From Bacteroidota bacterium (GTDB lineage: Bacteria; Bacteroidota; Bacteroidia; Bacteroidales; JAGONC01), in assembly GCA_022711405.1 (NCBI GenBank), contig JAKLFC010000001.1, positions 390,899-454,898 on the forward strand: a stretch of DNA of 64,000 nt, written 5' to 3'. Positions within the stretch are counted from its first letter, which is position 1; every line of letters starts with the position of its first letter. Below the pieces are notes generated by a model. It was given only the letters and a program-made list of their open reading frames with translations. It was not told where the DNA came from and searched no databases. The translations under genes were made by a program, and so were the position numbers. Shown here piece by piece: positions 34,746-43,217 of the stretch.

Positions 34746-35365
34746 TCAGGGCCCGGCATAACTCCTTTTGGGTCTGGTTTTTCCGGATGTATACAAAAAG
34801 CATGATCCGCTGGCATTTTGCCAGTGTCACCATAAAGGGAGACTGGACCAGCCGGGACCTTCCTGTTTTATTGATGGGAAACCATTTTAGCTGGTGGGAC
34901 GGATTTTTAGCTAACTATCTGAATATTAAAATATTTAAAAAAAGATTCCATGTAATGATGCTGGAGGAACAGTTAAAACAGAGGATGTTTCTCAGCGGGG
35001 CAGGAGCATTTTCCATCGACAAGGGGAAACGTTCGATGGTGGAAACCTTTTCTTATGCGGTGGACATACTGAAAAACAAGAAGAATCTCCTGGTCATATA
35101 CCCCCAGGGCAAATTCCAATCGATCCATGACCGTCCCATCCTTTTCGAGAAAGGGTATCTCAGTATACTCAAAAAAGTTGCAGAATCCGGATTTCAGCTT
35201 ATCTTTTACGTAGCTTTGACAGATTATTTCTCGTTTCGCAAACCCATGCTGACGATCCATTTTAAGGAGCAATCCTTTTCTTCTATCATTACCGCCACCG
35301 AGTTGGAAACCATGTACAACGAATTCTATCTGGATGCCGCAGACCAGCAAAAGGAGTTGGTATGA
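34742..35365 (+). CDS. Acyltransferase of the PlsC fold, candidate carotenoid-glycoside acyltransferase (CruD-like)
   Basis: The product is 207 residues from the ATG at 34742. The catalytic motif NHFSWWDG (His48, Asp53, HX4D) is present. The usual FPEGTRS block appears as YPQGKFQS, as in divergent PlsC-like enzymes outside glycerolipid synthesis. Coupling by ATGA overlaps to crtW upstream and a glycosyltransferase downstream argues for acylation of a carotenoid sugar, the role of CruD in green sulfur bacteria. An ordinary lysophosphatidate acyltransferase cannot be excluded from sequence alone. Confidence 0.75.
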   Translation: MIRARHNSFWVWFFRMYTKSMIRWHFASVTIKGDWTSRDLPVLLMGNHFSWWDGFLANYLNIKIFKKRFHVMMLEEQLKQRMFLSGAGAFSIDKGKRSMVETFSYAVDILKNKKNLLVIYPQGKFQSIHDRPILFEKGYLSILKKVAESGFQLIFYVALTDYFSFRKPMLTIHFKEQSFSSIITATELETMYNEFYLDAADQQKELV

Positions 35366-36453
35366 TCGTACTGGCCATTGTTGCATGGGTGTTTCTCCTG
35401 GTCAGGTTGGGAGTGGTTCTTTCGAACCTGCTGGGGAGGCAATGGCTGAAAGATCTGTCGACGGATGTCATGCCTGCGGTTTCCATCCTCATTCCTGCCC
35501 GTAATGAGGAAAAAGTGATCGGCAGGCTTCTGGACTCCGTAGCAAAGCTGGAATATCCTGCCCTGGAAGTCATCGTGTATGATGATGATTCCACGGATGG
35601 CACCTCACGCATCGTAGAGGATCGTACAAAGGGTGATACAAGGTTCAGACTGATCAGGGGAGGGCCGCTGCCTGAGGGCTGGCGTGGGAAAAACCATGCC
35701 TGCCATCAGCTCGCGATGAATGCCAGTGGAGAGTATTATCTTTTTCTCGATGCAGATGTCGAAATTGGTCCAAGGCTCATCCAAAACGCCCTGGCGCACC
35801 TCATAGGTAACCATCTCCAGCTGTTTTCCATTTTCCCGCAGCAGATCATGATGACCTGGGGTGAAAGGATCACCGTGCCGGTGATGAATCATATCCTTCT
35901 GACGTTGTTGCCTCTGGCGCTGATAAAAAATGATCGCCGCGCTTCCCTGTCGGCCGCCAACGGCCAGTTCATGCTCTTCGACAGTGCCATTTACAGGCAC
36001 CACTGGTTCCATGAGCAGCTGAAGGATCAGGTCGTAGAGGATATCCGGATCATGCGGTATATGAAAGAAAAAGGATTGCGGGTGCACACCCTGTTAAGCG
36101 ACGGACAGATCCGATGCCGTATGTACGGGAATTTTAATGAAGCCATCAGGGGCTTTTCAAGAAATGTCATCGATTATTTCGGTGGTAATATCCTGGCCAT
36201 GATCCTCTATGCGGTTTTTTCGGTGTTTGGATTCATCTTTGTGTTTTTTAGCCTTCCCCTTTGGTACTTTATCTTCTACCTGCTGATCAACGCCCTGCTG
36301 TCGGTTTTTGTTTCATGGCTCAGCCGGCAGCCAGTACTTCTTAACCTGTTGCTGCTGCCTGTGCAAAAAATTGCATTTGTCATGATGGGGACAAGGGCCA
36401 TCACGAACAGAATTACAGGAATACCAGAGTGGAAAGGCCGTAAACCAAACTGA
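35362..36453 (+). CDS. GT2 glycosyltransferase, candidate carotenoid glycosyltransferase (CruC/CrtQ-like)
   Basis: This 363-residue family 2 glycosyltransferase has SILIPARNEE (42-50), DDDSTDG (74-80), the DXD metal-binding motif FLDADVEIG (Asp130, Asp132) and a QVVEDIRIM acid-base segment. Two or three C-terminal membrane helices follow. CruC of Chlorobium and CrtQ of Staphylococcus, which glycosylate carotenoids, have this build. The start overlaps the acyltransferase stop by 4 nt, placing it last in the five-gene crtD-cruF-crtW operon. Carotenoid as acceptor is inferred from the operon. Confidence 0.78.
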   Translation: MIVLAIVAWVFLLVRLGVVLSNLLGRQWLKDLSTDVMPAVSILIPARNEEKVIGRLLDSVAKLEYPALEVIVYDDDSTDGTSRIVEDRTKGDTRFRLIRGGPLPEGWRGKNHACHQLAMNASGEYYLFLDADVEIGPRLIQNALAHLIGNHLQLFSIFPQQIMMTWGERITVPVMNHILLTLLPLALIKNDRRASLSAANGQFMLFDSAIYRHHWFHEQLKDQVVEDIRIMRYMKEKGLRVHTLLSDGQIRCRMYGNFNEAIRGFSRNVIDYFGGNILAMILYAVFSVFGFIFVFFSLPLWYFIFYLLINALLSVFVSWLSRQPVLLNLLLLPVQKIAFVMMGTRAITNRITGIPEWKGRKPN

Positions 36454-36482
36454 ACAGAGTAAGCTAACGTTAAAATCATCCT

Positions 36483-37196
36483 ATGAAGTCATTTCTATCC
36501 ATAATGATCCTGGTTTCAGTGATGAACGTGGTATCTTCTCAGGAATCCTTTAACCAGGAACTTTACCGGTTGTACATTTCAAACCGGATGATCGGGTGGG
36601 AAACGCCCATGCAAAGAGTTAAAAAACAACTTCAGCTATCTCCGGACCGTGATCTGATGGTTGACCTTCTGCTGGCTGAATATGGATTTATCGGATACTG
36701 TTTCAGTCAGGATCGGAATGATAAGGCTGCGGAATGGATAGATGATGCCGATGCACTCGCGGATCAGCTTATTTCACTGGATCCTTCCCTGTCACCCGTG
36801 TATGCCATAAAAGCTGCCATTTATGGTTTTCGTATCACCCTCCATCCGGCCAAGGCCATCTTTTACGGCCCTAAAAATCAACGTAACATTGACAGGGCCG
36901 TTGAATTGGATCCTAATGAACCTCTTGGCTGGTTCGTATACGGCAACTCGGAGTTTTTCCGTCCTGCTGCATTTGGCGGCTCCAGGACCAAAGGTATAGA
37001 ATACTATCGAAAAGCCATTGGACTCATTGAGAAGAACACTGCGGATACTCAGAATAACTGGCTCTATATCAATATGCTGATGATGCTTGCCGACGCCTAT
37101 GAAAGGACCTCCCAGCCTGCCCTGGCACGACAGACCTATGAAAAGATCCTTCGGGTAGAACCGCGGTTCACTGCTTTGGAAGAGAAGGTCAAGTAA
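36483..37196 (+). CDS. Exported TPR-like protein
   Basis: This 237-residue protein has a signal peptide (FLSIMILVSVMNVVSS). It contains helical pairs resembling tetratricopeptide repeats: AAEWIDDADALADQLISLDP, NIDRAVELDPNEPLGWFVYGN, GIEYYRKAIGLIEKN and LADAYERTSQPALARQTYEKILRVEP. It is 29 nt downstream of the carotenoid glycosyltransferase gene on the same strand, so it may be the last gene of that transcript, though nothing in the sequence links it to pigments. A scaffold or assembly role is possible. There are no catalytic residues. Confidence 0.72.
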   Translation: MKSFLSIMILVSVMNVVSSQESFNQELYRLYISNRMIGWETPMQRVKKQLQLSPDRDLMVDLLLAEYGFIGYCFSQDRNDKAAEWIDDADALADQLISLDPSLSPVYAIKAAIYGFRITLHPAKAIFYGPKNQRNIDRAVELDPNEPLGWFVYGNSEFFRPAAFGGSRTKGIEYYRKAIGLIEKNTADTQNNWLYINMLMMLADAYERTSQPALARQTYEKILRVEPRFTALEEKVK

Positions 37197-37197
37197 A

Positions 37198-37232
37198 GTC
37201 AAAGATCAAAGATCAAAAATCAAAGATTCAAA
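37198..37232. repeat. ATCAAAGATCAAA phrase repeat
   Basis: Four imperfect 7-8 nt units (caaagat / aaaaatc) sit at the junction of two convergent genes. Related tracts are at 59384-59485 and 60437-60513. Confidence 0.6.
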
Positions 37233-38095
37233 GGCTGCTTCTCGAACTTTAGTGGTTTGATAACAAAGTAAATTCCGAAGAACGAAACGATCACGGTGAT
37301 GAAGTAGAACATCAGGCTCAGTGCCACCGACAGGTGGGTATCCACTCCAAGGAACTGTGCCCCGTAGAGGAACGTGATCTCCCTCATGCCAGCTCCTCCC
37401 ACAGTGATCGGAATGATGGTGACGATGGACGAGATCAGAAAAAGGAACAGGTATGAAAAATTTTGCTCATGGTGATGAAAGGCCATCAGGATGCAAAAAG
37501 CACACAATACCTGCATGAGCTGCACCCCGATGGAATAGATGCTGATGGGCAGATAAACGGATAAGTAATCCCGGAACAGCCAGCGCATCCCCAGGTAAAG
37601 ACCGGCAAACAGCAGCGGGATCGCGATAAAGATCAGGAACCGGTAGGGGATGTGTGGATCCACAAAATAAAGAAAGCAAAGGGCTACCACCCAGAGCATG
37701 ACGATGCCGGCCACCCGGTCCATGAAGACAGCGCCCAGGATCTTCCGTGCCTTGACATCGAAATGCCTGTTCAGCAGGTAGATCTTGTATCCGTCGCCAC
37801 CGATCCCCCCGGGCAGGAACAAATTGTAGAACATTCCGATCAGGTACAGCTTCATGTTGGTGGCCGACGAAAGCGGAATGCCGATACGATGGAAAAGAAG
37901 GTTCAGACGAAGGGAAGACAGCACCTTGGAGCCTGCAAAAAGCAGCAGGGCCGCGATAAGATACATGATGTCAGCAGTCCTGTAGAGAGCAAGGATCTCC
38001 GAAAAATTGATCTTACGGAAAACAAAATAGAGCGCAACGGCTGTAACGCCGAATTTCAGCGTTGTCAGGATATATTTCTTAAGCTTGCCTGCCAC
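37220..38095 (-). CDS. Lysylphosphatidylglycerol-synthase-type flippase-like membrane protein (UPF0104)
   Basis: This 291-residue protein has eight hydrophobic segments, with LNLLFHRIGIPLSS, LFLPGGIGGDGYKIYLLNRHF and ITVGGAGMREITFLYGAQFLG. These glycine-rich loops are signatures of the LPG-synthase transmembrane/UPF0104 family. Such proteins are suspected lipid or lipid-linked-sugar translocases. The start is a GTG at 38093-38095, overlapping the upstream GT2 gene by 17 nt, so the two are coupled. The role as flippase for the GT2 product is inferred. Confidence 0.85.
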   Translation of the reverse strand: MAGKLKKYILTTLKFGVTAVALYFVFRKINFSEILALYRTADIMYLIAALLLFAGSKVLSSLRLNLLFHRIGIPLSSATNMKLYLIGMFYNLFLPGGIGGDGYKIYLLNRHFDVKARKILGAVFMDRVAGIVMLWVVALCFLYFVDPHIPYRFLIFIAIPLLFAGLYLGMRWLFRDYLSVYLPISIYSIGVQLMQVLCAFCILMAFHHHEQNFSYLFLFLISSIVTIIPITVGGAGMREITFLYGAQFLGVDTHLSVALSLMFYFITVIVSFFGIYFVIKPLKFEKQPLNL

Positions 38096-39023
38096 CCCTG
38101 TAAATGTTTCTGATCCGGTACGGCTTTTTGTTCTGTGACTCGAAGTACGTCCTCATCTGGAGTTCCGCAATGATGCCGGTGGTGATCAGTTGAAAACCAG
38201 CGATCACCAGCAGGATTCCCAGCAGCAGAAGTGGCTTGCCCCAGATGTCATGGCCTTCGATTTTGAGGACGAGCATGTAAATGTTGATGATGACTCCTGC
38301 CAATAAGATCAGAAATCCCCATTTTCCGAAAAAGTGCATCGGACGTTGCAGGTATTTCTTATTGAAGGTTAGCAGCAGAAGGTCGCTGATCACCTTGAGG
38401 GTGCGTGAAAGGCCGTACTTTGATCTCCCATGGATCCTGGGATGATGACGCACATCCACCTGCGTTATCCGGGCTCCTTCGAGCGCGGCCAGCACGGCGA
38501 TAAAACGGTGCATCTCACCGTAAAGGCCCAGGCTCTTTGCCGTATCGCTCCTAAAGACCTTCAGTGCACATCCATTGTCCCTGATCCTGACACCGGTTGT
38601 CTTCATGATGATCCGGTTGGCAATGAAGGAAGGTATCTTACGGATAAAAAAATCATCCCTGCGGTTGACCCTCACACCGGCCACCATGTCAAAATCGCCG
38701 CTTTCTGCCAATCTGATCATGGAGGGAATATCAGCAGGGTCATTCTGGAGGTCACCGTCCATCGTAACGATGAAATCGCCTGTGGCGTAGTCGATGCCCG
38801 CCGCCAGGGCGGAACTCTGTCCGTAGTTTTTCTTAAAAACGATCAGGTGAATACGGGGGTCGGGGATGGTGCGGATCACCTCTGCGGTGCGATCCCTGGA
38901 GCCATCGTCCACGTAAATGACCTCATAGTCCATACCCTGTAGCGCAGCTGTGATCTGTTCCACCAGCGGCAGGATATTATCTTCTTCATTGTATACAGTG
39001 ACAACAACGGATATCTTACTCAT
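38079..39023 (-). CDS. GT2 polyprenyl-phosphate sugar transferase (ArnC/GtrB/DPM1-like)
   Basis: This 314-residue protein has a GT2 domain with SVVVTVYNEEDNI, VDDGSRD (38-44), MDGDLQNDP (metal-binding DxD) and a RRDDFFIRKIPSF acceptor loop. Two C-terminal transmembrane helices follow (FLILLAGVIINIYMLVL and LLLLGILLVIAGFQLITTGI). This build transfers a sugar from a nucleotide donor to undecaprenyl phosphate. Divergent neighbours are a UDP-glucuronate-epimerase-like gene and a GT39 gene, which would supply the donor and use the lipid-linked sugar. Confidence 0.9.
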   Translation of the reverse strand: MSKISVVVTVYNEEDNILPLVEQITAALQGMDYEVIYVDDGSRDRTAEVIRTIPDPRIHLIVFKKNYGQSSALAAGIDYATGDFIVTMDGDLQNDPADIPSMIRLAESGDFDMVAGVRVNRRDDFFIRKIPSFIANRIIMKTTGVRIRDNGCALKVFRSDTAKSLGLYGEMHRFIAVLAALEGARITQVDVRHHPRIHGRSKYGLSRTLKVISDLLLLTFNKKYLQRPMHFFGKWGFLILLAGVIINIYMLVLKIEGHDIWGKPLLLLGILLVIAGFQLITTGIIAELQMRTYFESQNKKPYRIRNIYRGGRQA

Positions 39024-39048
39024 TATTAAGTAGTTAAAATGTTATTTG

Positions 39049-39148
39049 CCCTCCGTGCGCCTCCGTGTTATCCTCTGCGCGCCTCTGTGGTAAAATGTAT
39101 TTTTACCACAGAGGCGAGGGAGGTTACGCAGAGGCGCGCTGAGGGAGA
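39049..39148. repeat. Long imperfect inverted repeat with 15-bp perfect core
   Basis: The core gcctctgtggtaaaa (39081-39095) pairs perfectly with 39101-39115 across a 5-nt loop. Flanking arms (cctctgcgcgcctc / gaggcgcgctgagg-like) extend the imperfect symmetry to about 100 nt. The element lies in the divergent spacer between two sugar genes. It looks like a dispersed palindromic element containing tandem ctctg(c/t)g words. Confidence 0.75.
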
Positions 39149-39192
39149 ACAAAAGTAACAAGATTAACGTAATTCTGCTCCGGGAAATATCC

Positions 39193-39200
39193 TATCTTTG
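39193..39200 (+). promoter_or_regulatory. Candidate -7 box of the epimerase-GT39 operon
   Basis: TATCTTTG matches TAnnTTTG exactly, 27 nt before the ATG at 39228. I see no convincing -33 TTG. Confidence 0.4.
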
Positions 39201-39227
39201 AACCAGTAAACCACACAAGAGGACATC

Positions 39228-40247
39228 ATGCCAACAGTTCTTCTGACCGGCATAGCCGGATTCATCGGTTTCCATCTCGCCGGCCGCCTGGCCAGGGAGG
39301 GCCACTCCGTCCTTGGGATCGACAACCTGAACAATTATTATGACCCGGATCTCAAGCTTGCCAGACTGAAAGAGCTGGGCATATCCCCCGGATCTATCCG
39401 GGATCATACAGAGATCCCATCCAGGATCCATCCGGAGCTGCGGTTCTTAAAGATGGATCTGTCTGACCGCAGCCAGGCCGAGCGGTTTTTCAGGAACGAA
39501 AACTTTCCCCTTGTCATCCATCTTGCGGCGCAGCCCGGCGCCAGGGCAAGCCTGACACACCCCTATTCTTATATCGACAACAACATCCTTGGATTCATCA
39601 ATCTTCTGGAAGGCTGCCGCCATATGCATACCGATCACCTTCTCTATGCCAGCAGTTCCAGTGTCTACGGCGGTAATACAAAGCAACCCTATGCCGAGGA
39701 CGACCGTGTGGACACACCCGTCAGCCTGTACGCCGCCACTAAGCGTTCCAACGAACTGATGGCCTATACATACAGTCACCTGTTCGGCATTCCTGTGACG
39801 GGTCTCAGGTTTTTTACGGTCTATGGGCCCTGGGGAAGACCGGATATGGCATATTATAAGTTCGTGAAAGCGATCGTTGAGAACAGACCGGTCGACGTGT
39901 ACAACGAAGGCAATCTGGAAAGGGATTTCACATACGTGGATGATATCATTCAGGGAATCCTTAACATTCTGAAACGAAAACCTTCCGGTACTCCCCCGTA
40001 CCAGCTTTTCAACATCGGTCATTCCGAACCGGTCAACCTGCTTCGCTTCATTGAGGTGATTGAAGGTGCACTTGGGAAAAAGGCCATCAAACGGTTCCTT
40101 CCCATGCAGGCAGGCGATGTTCTCTCCACATTTGCTGATACCCGTCGGCTGGAACAATTTTCAGGATATAAACCGACCACTTCGATTGAAGTTGGGATAG
40201 GCGAGTTTACGCGCTGGTACCTCAGGTATCACGCTTTAAATGAATAG
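39228..40247 (+). CDS. NAD-dependent sugar-nucleotide epimerase, UDP-glucuronate 4-epimerase-like
   Basis: This 339-residue extended short-chain dehydrogenase has the Rossmann motif TGIAGFIG (7-14), GIDNLNNYYDPDLKLARL after the second strand, SSSVYGG and the active-site YAATK. NNYYDPxLKxxRL is characteristic of UDP-glucuronate 4-epimerases, which make UDP-galacturonate, and of closely related UDP-glucose 4-epimerase-like enzymes. The C-terminal PMQAGDVLSTFADTRRLE segment is also typical. It is followed 2 nt later by a GT39 gene. Confidence 0.87.
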   Translation: MPTVLLTGIAGFIGFHLAGRLAREGHSVLGIDNLNNYYDPDLKLARLKELGISPGSIRDHTEIPSRIHPELRFLKMDLSDRSQAERFFRNENFPLVIHLAAQPGARASLTHPYSYIDNNILGFINLLEGCRHMHTDHLLYASSSSVYGGNTKQPYAEDDRVDTPVSLYAATKRSNELMAYTYSHLFGIPVTGLRFFTVYGPWGRPDMAYYKFVKAIVENRPVDVYNEGNLERDFTYVDDIIQGILNILKRKPSGTPPYQLFNIGHSEPVNLLRFIEVIEGALGKKAIKRFLPMQAGDVLSTFADTRRLEQFSGYKPTTSIEVGIGEFTRWYLRYHALNE

Positions 40248-40249
40248 CA

Positions 40250-41884
40250 ATGCACATCAGAAGACCGCCATCACCGAATTTCTTCTTCATCCTTGCGATG
40301 GTGCTTGCCATTCCGGCCTTTCTGATGTACCTGGGACTGTTGCCTTTTATCCCCGACGAAGCCATCCGCTCACTGGTATCCCTCGAAATGATGCAAACCG
40401 GAGATTATTTTACACCCACCCTGGGCGGTGATCTCTATATCAAGAAACCTCCTCTTTATAACTGGATCATTACAGGATTTTTCTATGTCAGCGGTCACCC
40501 GAATGAATTCTTCATGCGGTTACCGGTCATCGTTTTTTTACTGATCTATGCCTTCACCATCTATCATTTTGTCAGAAAAGAACTGGGAGACCGAATGGGG
40601 ATCCTCACGGCACTCATGTTCATTACCTGCGGCCGCGTCCTTTTTTACGAATCAGAGCACGGTTTGATCGACATCACCTTCTCCTGGCTGACCTACCTGC
40701 TTTTCATGCTTATGTACCGTTTCATGAAGCAGAAGAAATACCTGACCTTGTTTCTGACTGCATACGGGATCACTGCCATATCGTACCTGATGAAAGGATT
40801 GCCCAGCCTGGTTTTTCTGGCCATCTCACTGCTGGTGATCTTCGTTGCTGAAAAAAAATTCAGGCTGTTGTTTAACTGGAGACACTTTCTTGCCATGGGA
40901 CTATTTGTGCTCATCGTCGGCCTTTATTATTTAGTCTATTTCAACAGGAACAACATCGCTCCTGAGTCGCTTTTTACTGCCCTGATGGGAGAAACAACGC
41001 GAAGAACTGTGTTACGGTTTGGCTGGGAAAGAACTGTAAAACATCTGGTTACATTTCCACTTGAAATGTTCTATCATTTTCTTCCCTGGACCATTCTGGC
41101 AGCACTTCTCTTTGTGAAGGGAAGCCTCCGCAAGATCCGGACTCATCCCTTTCTGTGGTTCAATGCGCTGATCATCCTCTTCAATGTCATCGTTTACTGG
41201 ACGTCGCCGGAAGTCCATCCGAGGTATATATTAATGCTGATCCCGCCTTTCTTTACCCTGCTGCTTTACCTGTATTTCAACCTGAAAGATGAGGGAAGTA
41301 TCCTATGCAGGTGGATTGAATATATCCTTGGAGGAGTGTTGATCGTACTTTCCCTTGGAATGCTGCTACCGTTGTTCATCGAGCCTGTCCGTCAGTTCCC
41401 GTTGATAGGTCTGACCAGCATCAGTCTTCTCTTGACCCTGGGACTGATCGCTTTCAACTACTGGAAGCAGGCTGCCGTGAGGTTTTTCTGGGTAGTCATC
41501 GCATTGCTGGTTTTGCGGATCGGTTTCAATCTGATCGTATTGCCCGCAAGGTATATGGAAGCTAAAGAAGTCCAGAGCCGTGATATCGCAAAAGGTGTAG
41601 GGACTCAAACCAGAGGGACGCCGTTGTATGTCTGGTGGAATCCGGACCGCACCCCGGATCCCTACTATGGCAGACGGCGGACAGAGTACGCATTCATGTT
41701 CTATATCAGTGCGGAGCGGAGGGAACAGCTCAGATTTTCATCGGAGATTGACACGCGGGCGCTCTACATTGCCAGGGAAGAAGACCTGGAAGGGTACGAC
41801 GTTGATACGATCCAGCAGATCACCCCGCCCGATCATCAGGGCGTTCTCTACCTGGTTTCATTCAGACACGCGGAAGAGCCTTAA
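40250..41884 (+). CDS. GT39/GT83-type membrane glycosyltransferase (ArnT-like), paralogue of 10634-12274
   Basis: This 544-residue protein has about 12 transmembrane helices. The first periplasmic loop has FIPDEAIRSLVSLEM (Asp36, Glu37) followed by LYIKKPPLYNW, the same motif order as the paralogue at 10634. Enzymes of this fold move a sugar from a polyprenyl-phosphate carrier to lipid A, protein or glycan. Translational coupling to the epimerase and the divergent GT2/flippase pair suggest that it uses the sugar made by those enzymes, plausibly galacturonate. The acceptor is unknown. Confidence 0.88.
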   Translation: MHIRRPPSPNFFFILAMVLAIPAFLMYLGLLPFIPDEAIRSLVSLEMMQTGDYFTPTLGGDLYIKKPPLYNWIITGFFYVSGHPNEFFMRLPVIVFLLIYAFTIYHFVRKELGDRMGILTALMFITCGRVLFYESEHGLIDITFSWLTYLLFMLMYRFMKQKKYLTLFLTAYGITAISYLMKGLPSLVFLAISLLVIFVAEKKFRLLFNWRHFLAMGLFVLIVGLYYLVYFNRNNIAPESLFTALMGETTRRTVLRFGWERTVKHLVTFPLEMFYHFLPWTILAALLFVKGSLRKIRTHPFLWFNALIILFNVIVYWTSPEVHPRYILMLIPPFFTLLLYLYFNLKDEGSILCRWIEYILGGVLIVLSLGMLLPLFIEPVRQFPLIGLTSISLLLTLGLIAFNYWKQAAVRFFWVVIALLVLRIGFNLIVLPARYMEAKEVQSRDIAKGVGTQTRGTPLYVWWNPDRTPDPYYGRRRTEYAFMFYISAERREQLRFSSEIDTRALYIAREEDLEGYDVDTIQQITPPDHQGVLYLVSFRHAEEP

Positions 41885-41893
41885 AGAAAATGC

Positions 41894-43198
41894 TCATCGG
41901 ACCAGAGCTCTCCGGTAGGTTTCGATCGCTCTTTTTCTTGCCATTTCATGATCGACCATGGGCCCCGGATAACGCTGCGGGTCGCGGTATTCGGGGACCC
42001 ACTGCTGTATGTAGATCTGTTGGGGATCGTATCGTTCAGCCTGCAGGTAAGGGTTAAAGACACGGAAGTAGGGTGCTGCATCACAGCCTGTCCCTGCGGC
42101 CCACTGCCATCCTCCGTTGTTGGATGAGAGCTCGAAGTCGAGGAGCTTTCTGGCAAAATAAGCTTCTCCCCAGCGCCAGTCGATCAGCAGGTGCTTTACC
42201 AGAAAGCTGGCTGTGACCATCCGGAGCCGGTTGTGCATGAAACCTGTTGCGTTCAGCTCCCGCATGCCGGCATCCACCAGCGGATACCCGGTACTCCCTT
42301 CGCACCACCTGGCAAACTCCTCTTCGTTGTTGATCCAATGGATATGATCGTATGCAGGTTTAAAAGAACCATTAACGACATAAGGGAAGTGCCAGAGGAT
42401 GTTACCCATGTAAAATTCCCTCCAGATAAGTTCATTCAGCCATTTCTCGTTGAGCTGCATTGCCATGCGAACCAGGCGGCGTACTGGGATGGTACCAAAG
42501 CGCAGGTGCACGCTCATCCGGCTGGTGCCTTGCAACGAGGGGATGTCACGCGTGAGATGATAGTTACGGATGATGCGCTCATCAGGTTCTGCGTCGGGGA
42601 AAATGACCTCCGCTGACTGGAATCCTAACTCTTCAGGTGAAGGCAATGGGCTGGGTGGAGCCTTCCTGTAAGAGGAAGCATACGCATTTGTGTCGTAAGG
42701 GCTGGAATGATTATCAGAATAAAGCCCTTTCCACCGGTTCATGTATGGAGTGAAAACCGTATAGGGCGTTGCGTCTGACTTCAGGATTTCATCTTTTTCA
42801 AAGATGACCTGATCTTTAAATGTTTTGAATTCAATACCCAGATCCTGAAATAATTGGGAAATCCTGTCATCCCTCTCCCTTGCGGAGGGCTCATAGTCAT
42901 GATTACAGTAAACGGCACTGATCTCGTGACGGGAAGCAAGCACTTTGAAAACCTCCGGCGGATCGCCATGGTAGATCTTAAACGAGCTTCCCAATTGGAT
43001 AAGTTTGGATTGAAGGGAGGAAAGTGCTTTCAGGATGAACAGGATACGGGAGTCTTTCCTGTCTTCAAGCCTGTCCAGAATGTTCCTGTCGAAAATGAAA
43101 ACGGGCTGCACATTTCCTTTCTCTTTCAAGGCATGATAAAGGCCTGCATTATCTTCAAGCCTGAGATCCCTCCTGAACCAGAATACGGTATATGCCAT
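41894..43198 (-). CDS. phrB: Deoxyribodipyrimidine photolyase
   Basis: This 434-residue class I photolyase/cryptochrome has an N-terminal Rossmann antenna domain (VFWFRRDLRLEDNAGLYHAL). The C-terminal FAD domain has GTSRMSVHLRFGTIPVR, ELIWREFYMGNILWHFP, GYPLVDAGMRELNATGFMHNR, and NNGGWQWAAGTGCDAAPYFRVFNP in parts. The conserved Trp and Asn positions of CPD photolyases are present. It repairs UV-induced pyrimidine dimers with light. It lies 19 nt downstream of a small gene at the end of the nuo operon, and 5 kb from the carotenoid locus, so two photoprotection functions are near each other. Confidence 0.94.
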   Translation of the reverse strand: MAYTVFWFRRDLRLEDNAGLYHALKEKGNVQPVFIFDRNILDRLEDRKDSRILFILKALSSLQSKLIQLGSSFKIYHGDPPEVFKVLASRHEISAVYCNHDYEPSARERDDRISQLFQDLGIEFKTFKDQVIFEKDEILKSDATPYTVFTPYMNRWKGLYSDNHSSPYDTNAYASSYRKAPPSPLPSPEELGFQSAEVIFPDAEPDERIIRNYHLTRDIPSLQGTSRMSVHLRFGTIPVRRLVRMAMQLNEKWLNELIWREFYMGNILWHFPYVVNGSFKPAYDHIHWINNEEEFARWCEGSTGYPLVDAGMRELNATGFMHNRLRMVTASFLVKHLLIDWRWGEAYFARKLLDFELSSNNGGWQWAAGTGCDAAPYFRVFNPYLQAERYDPQQIYIQQWVPEYRDPQRYPGPMVDHEMARKRAIETYRRALVR

Positions 43199-43217
43199 TA
43201 AGAGATAATATTGCTAT

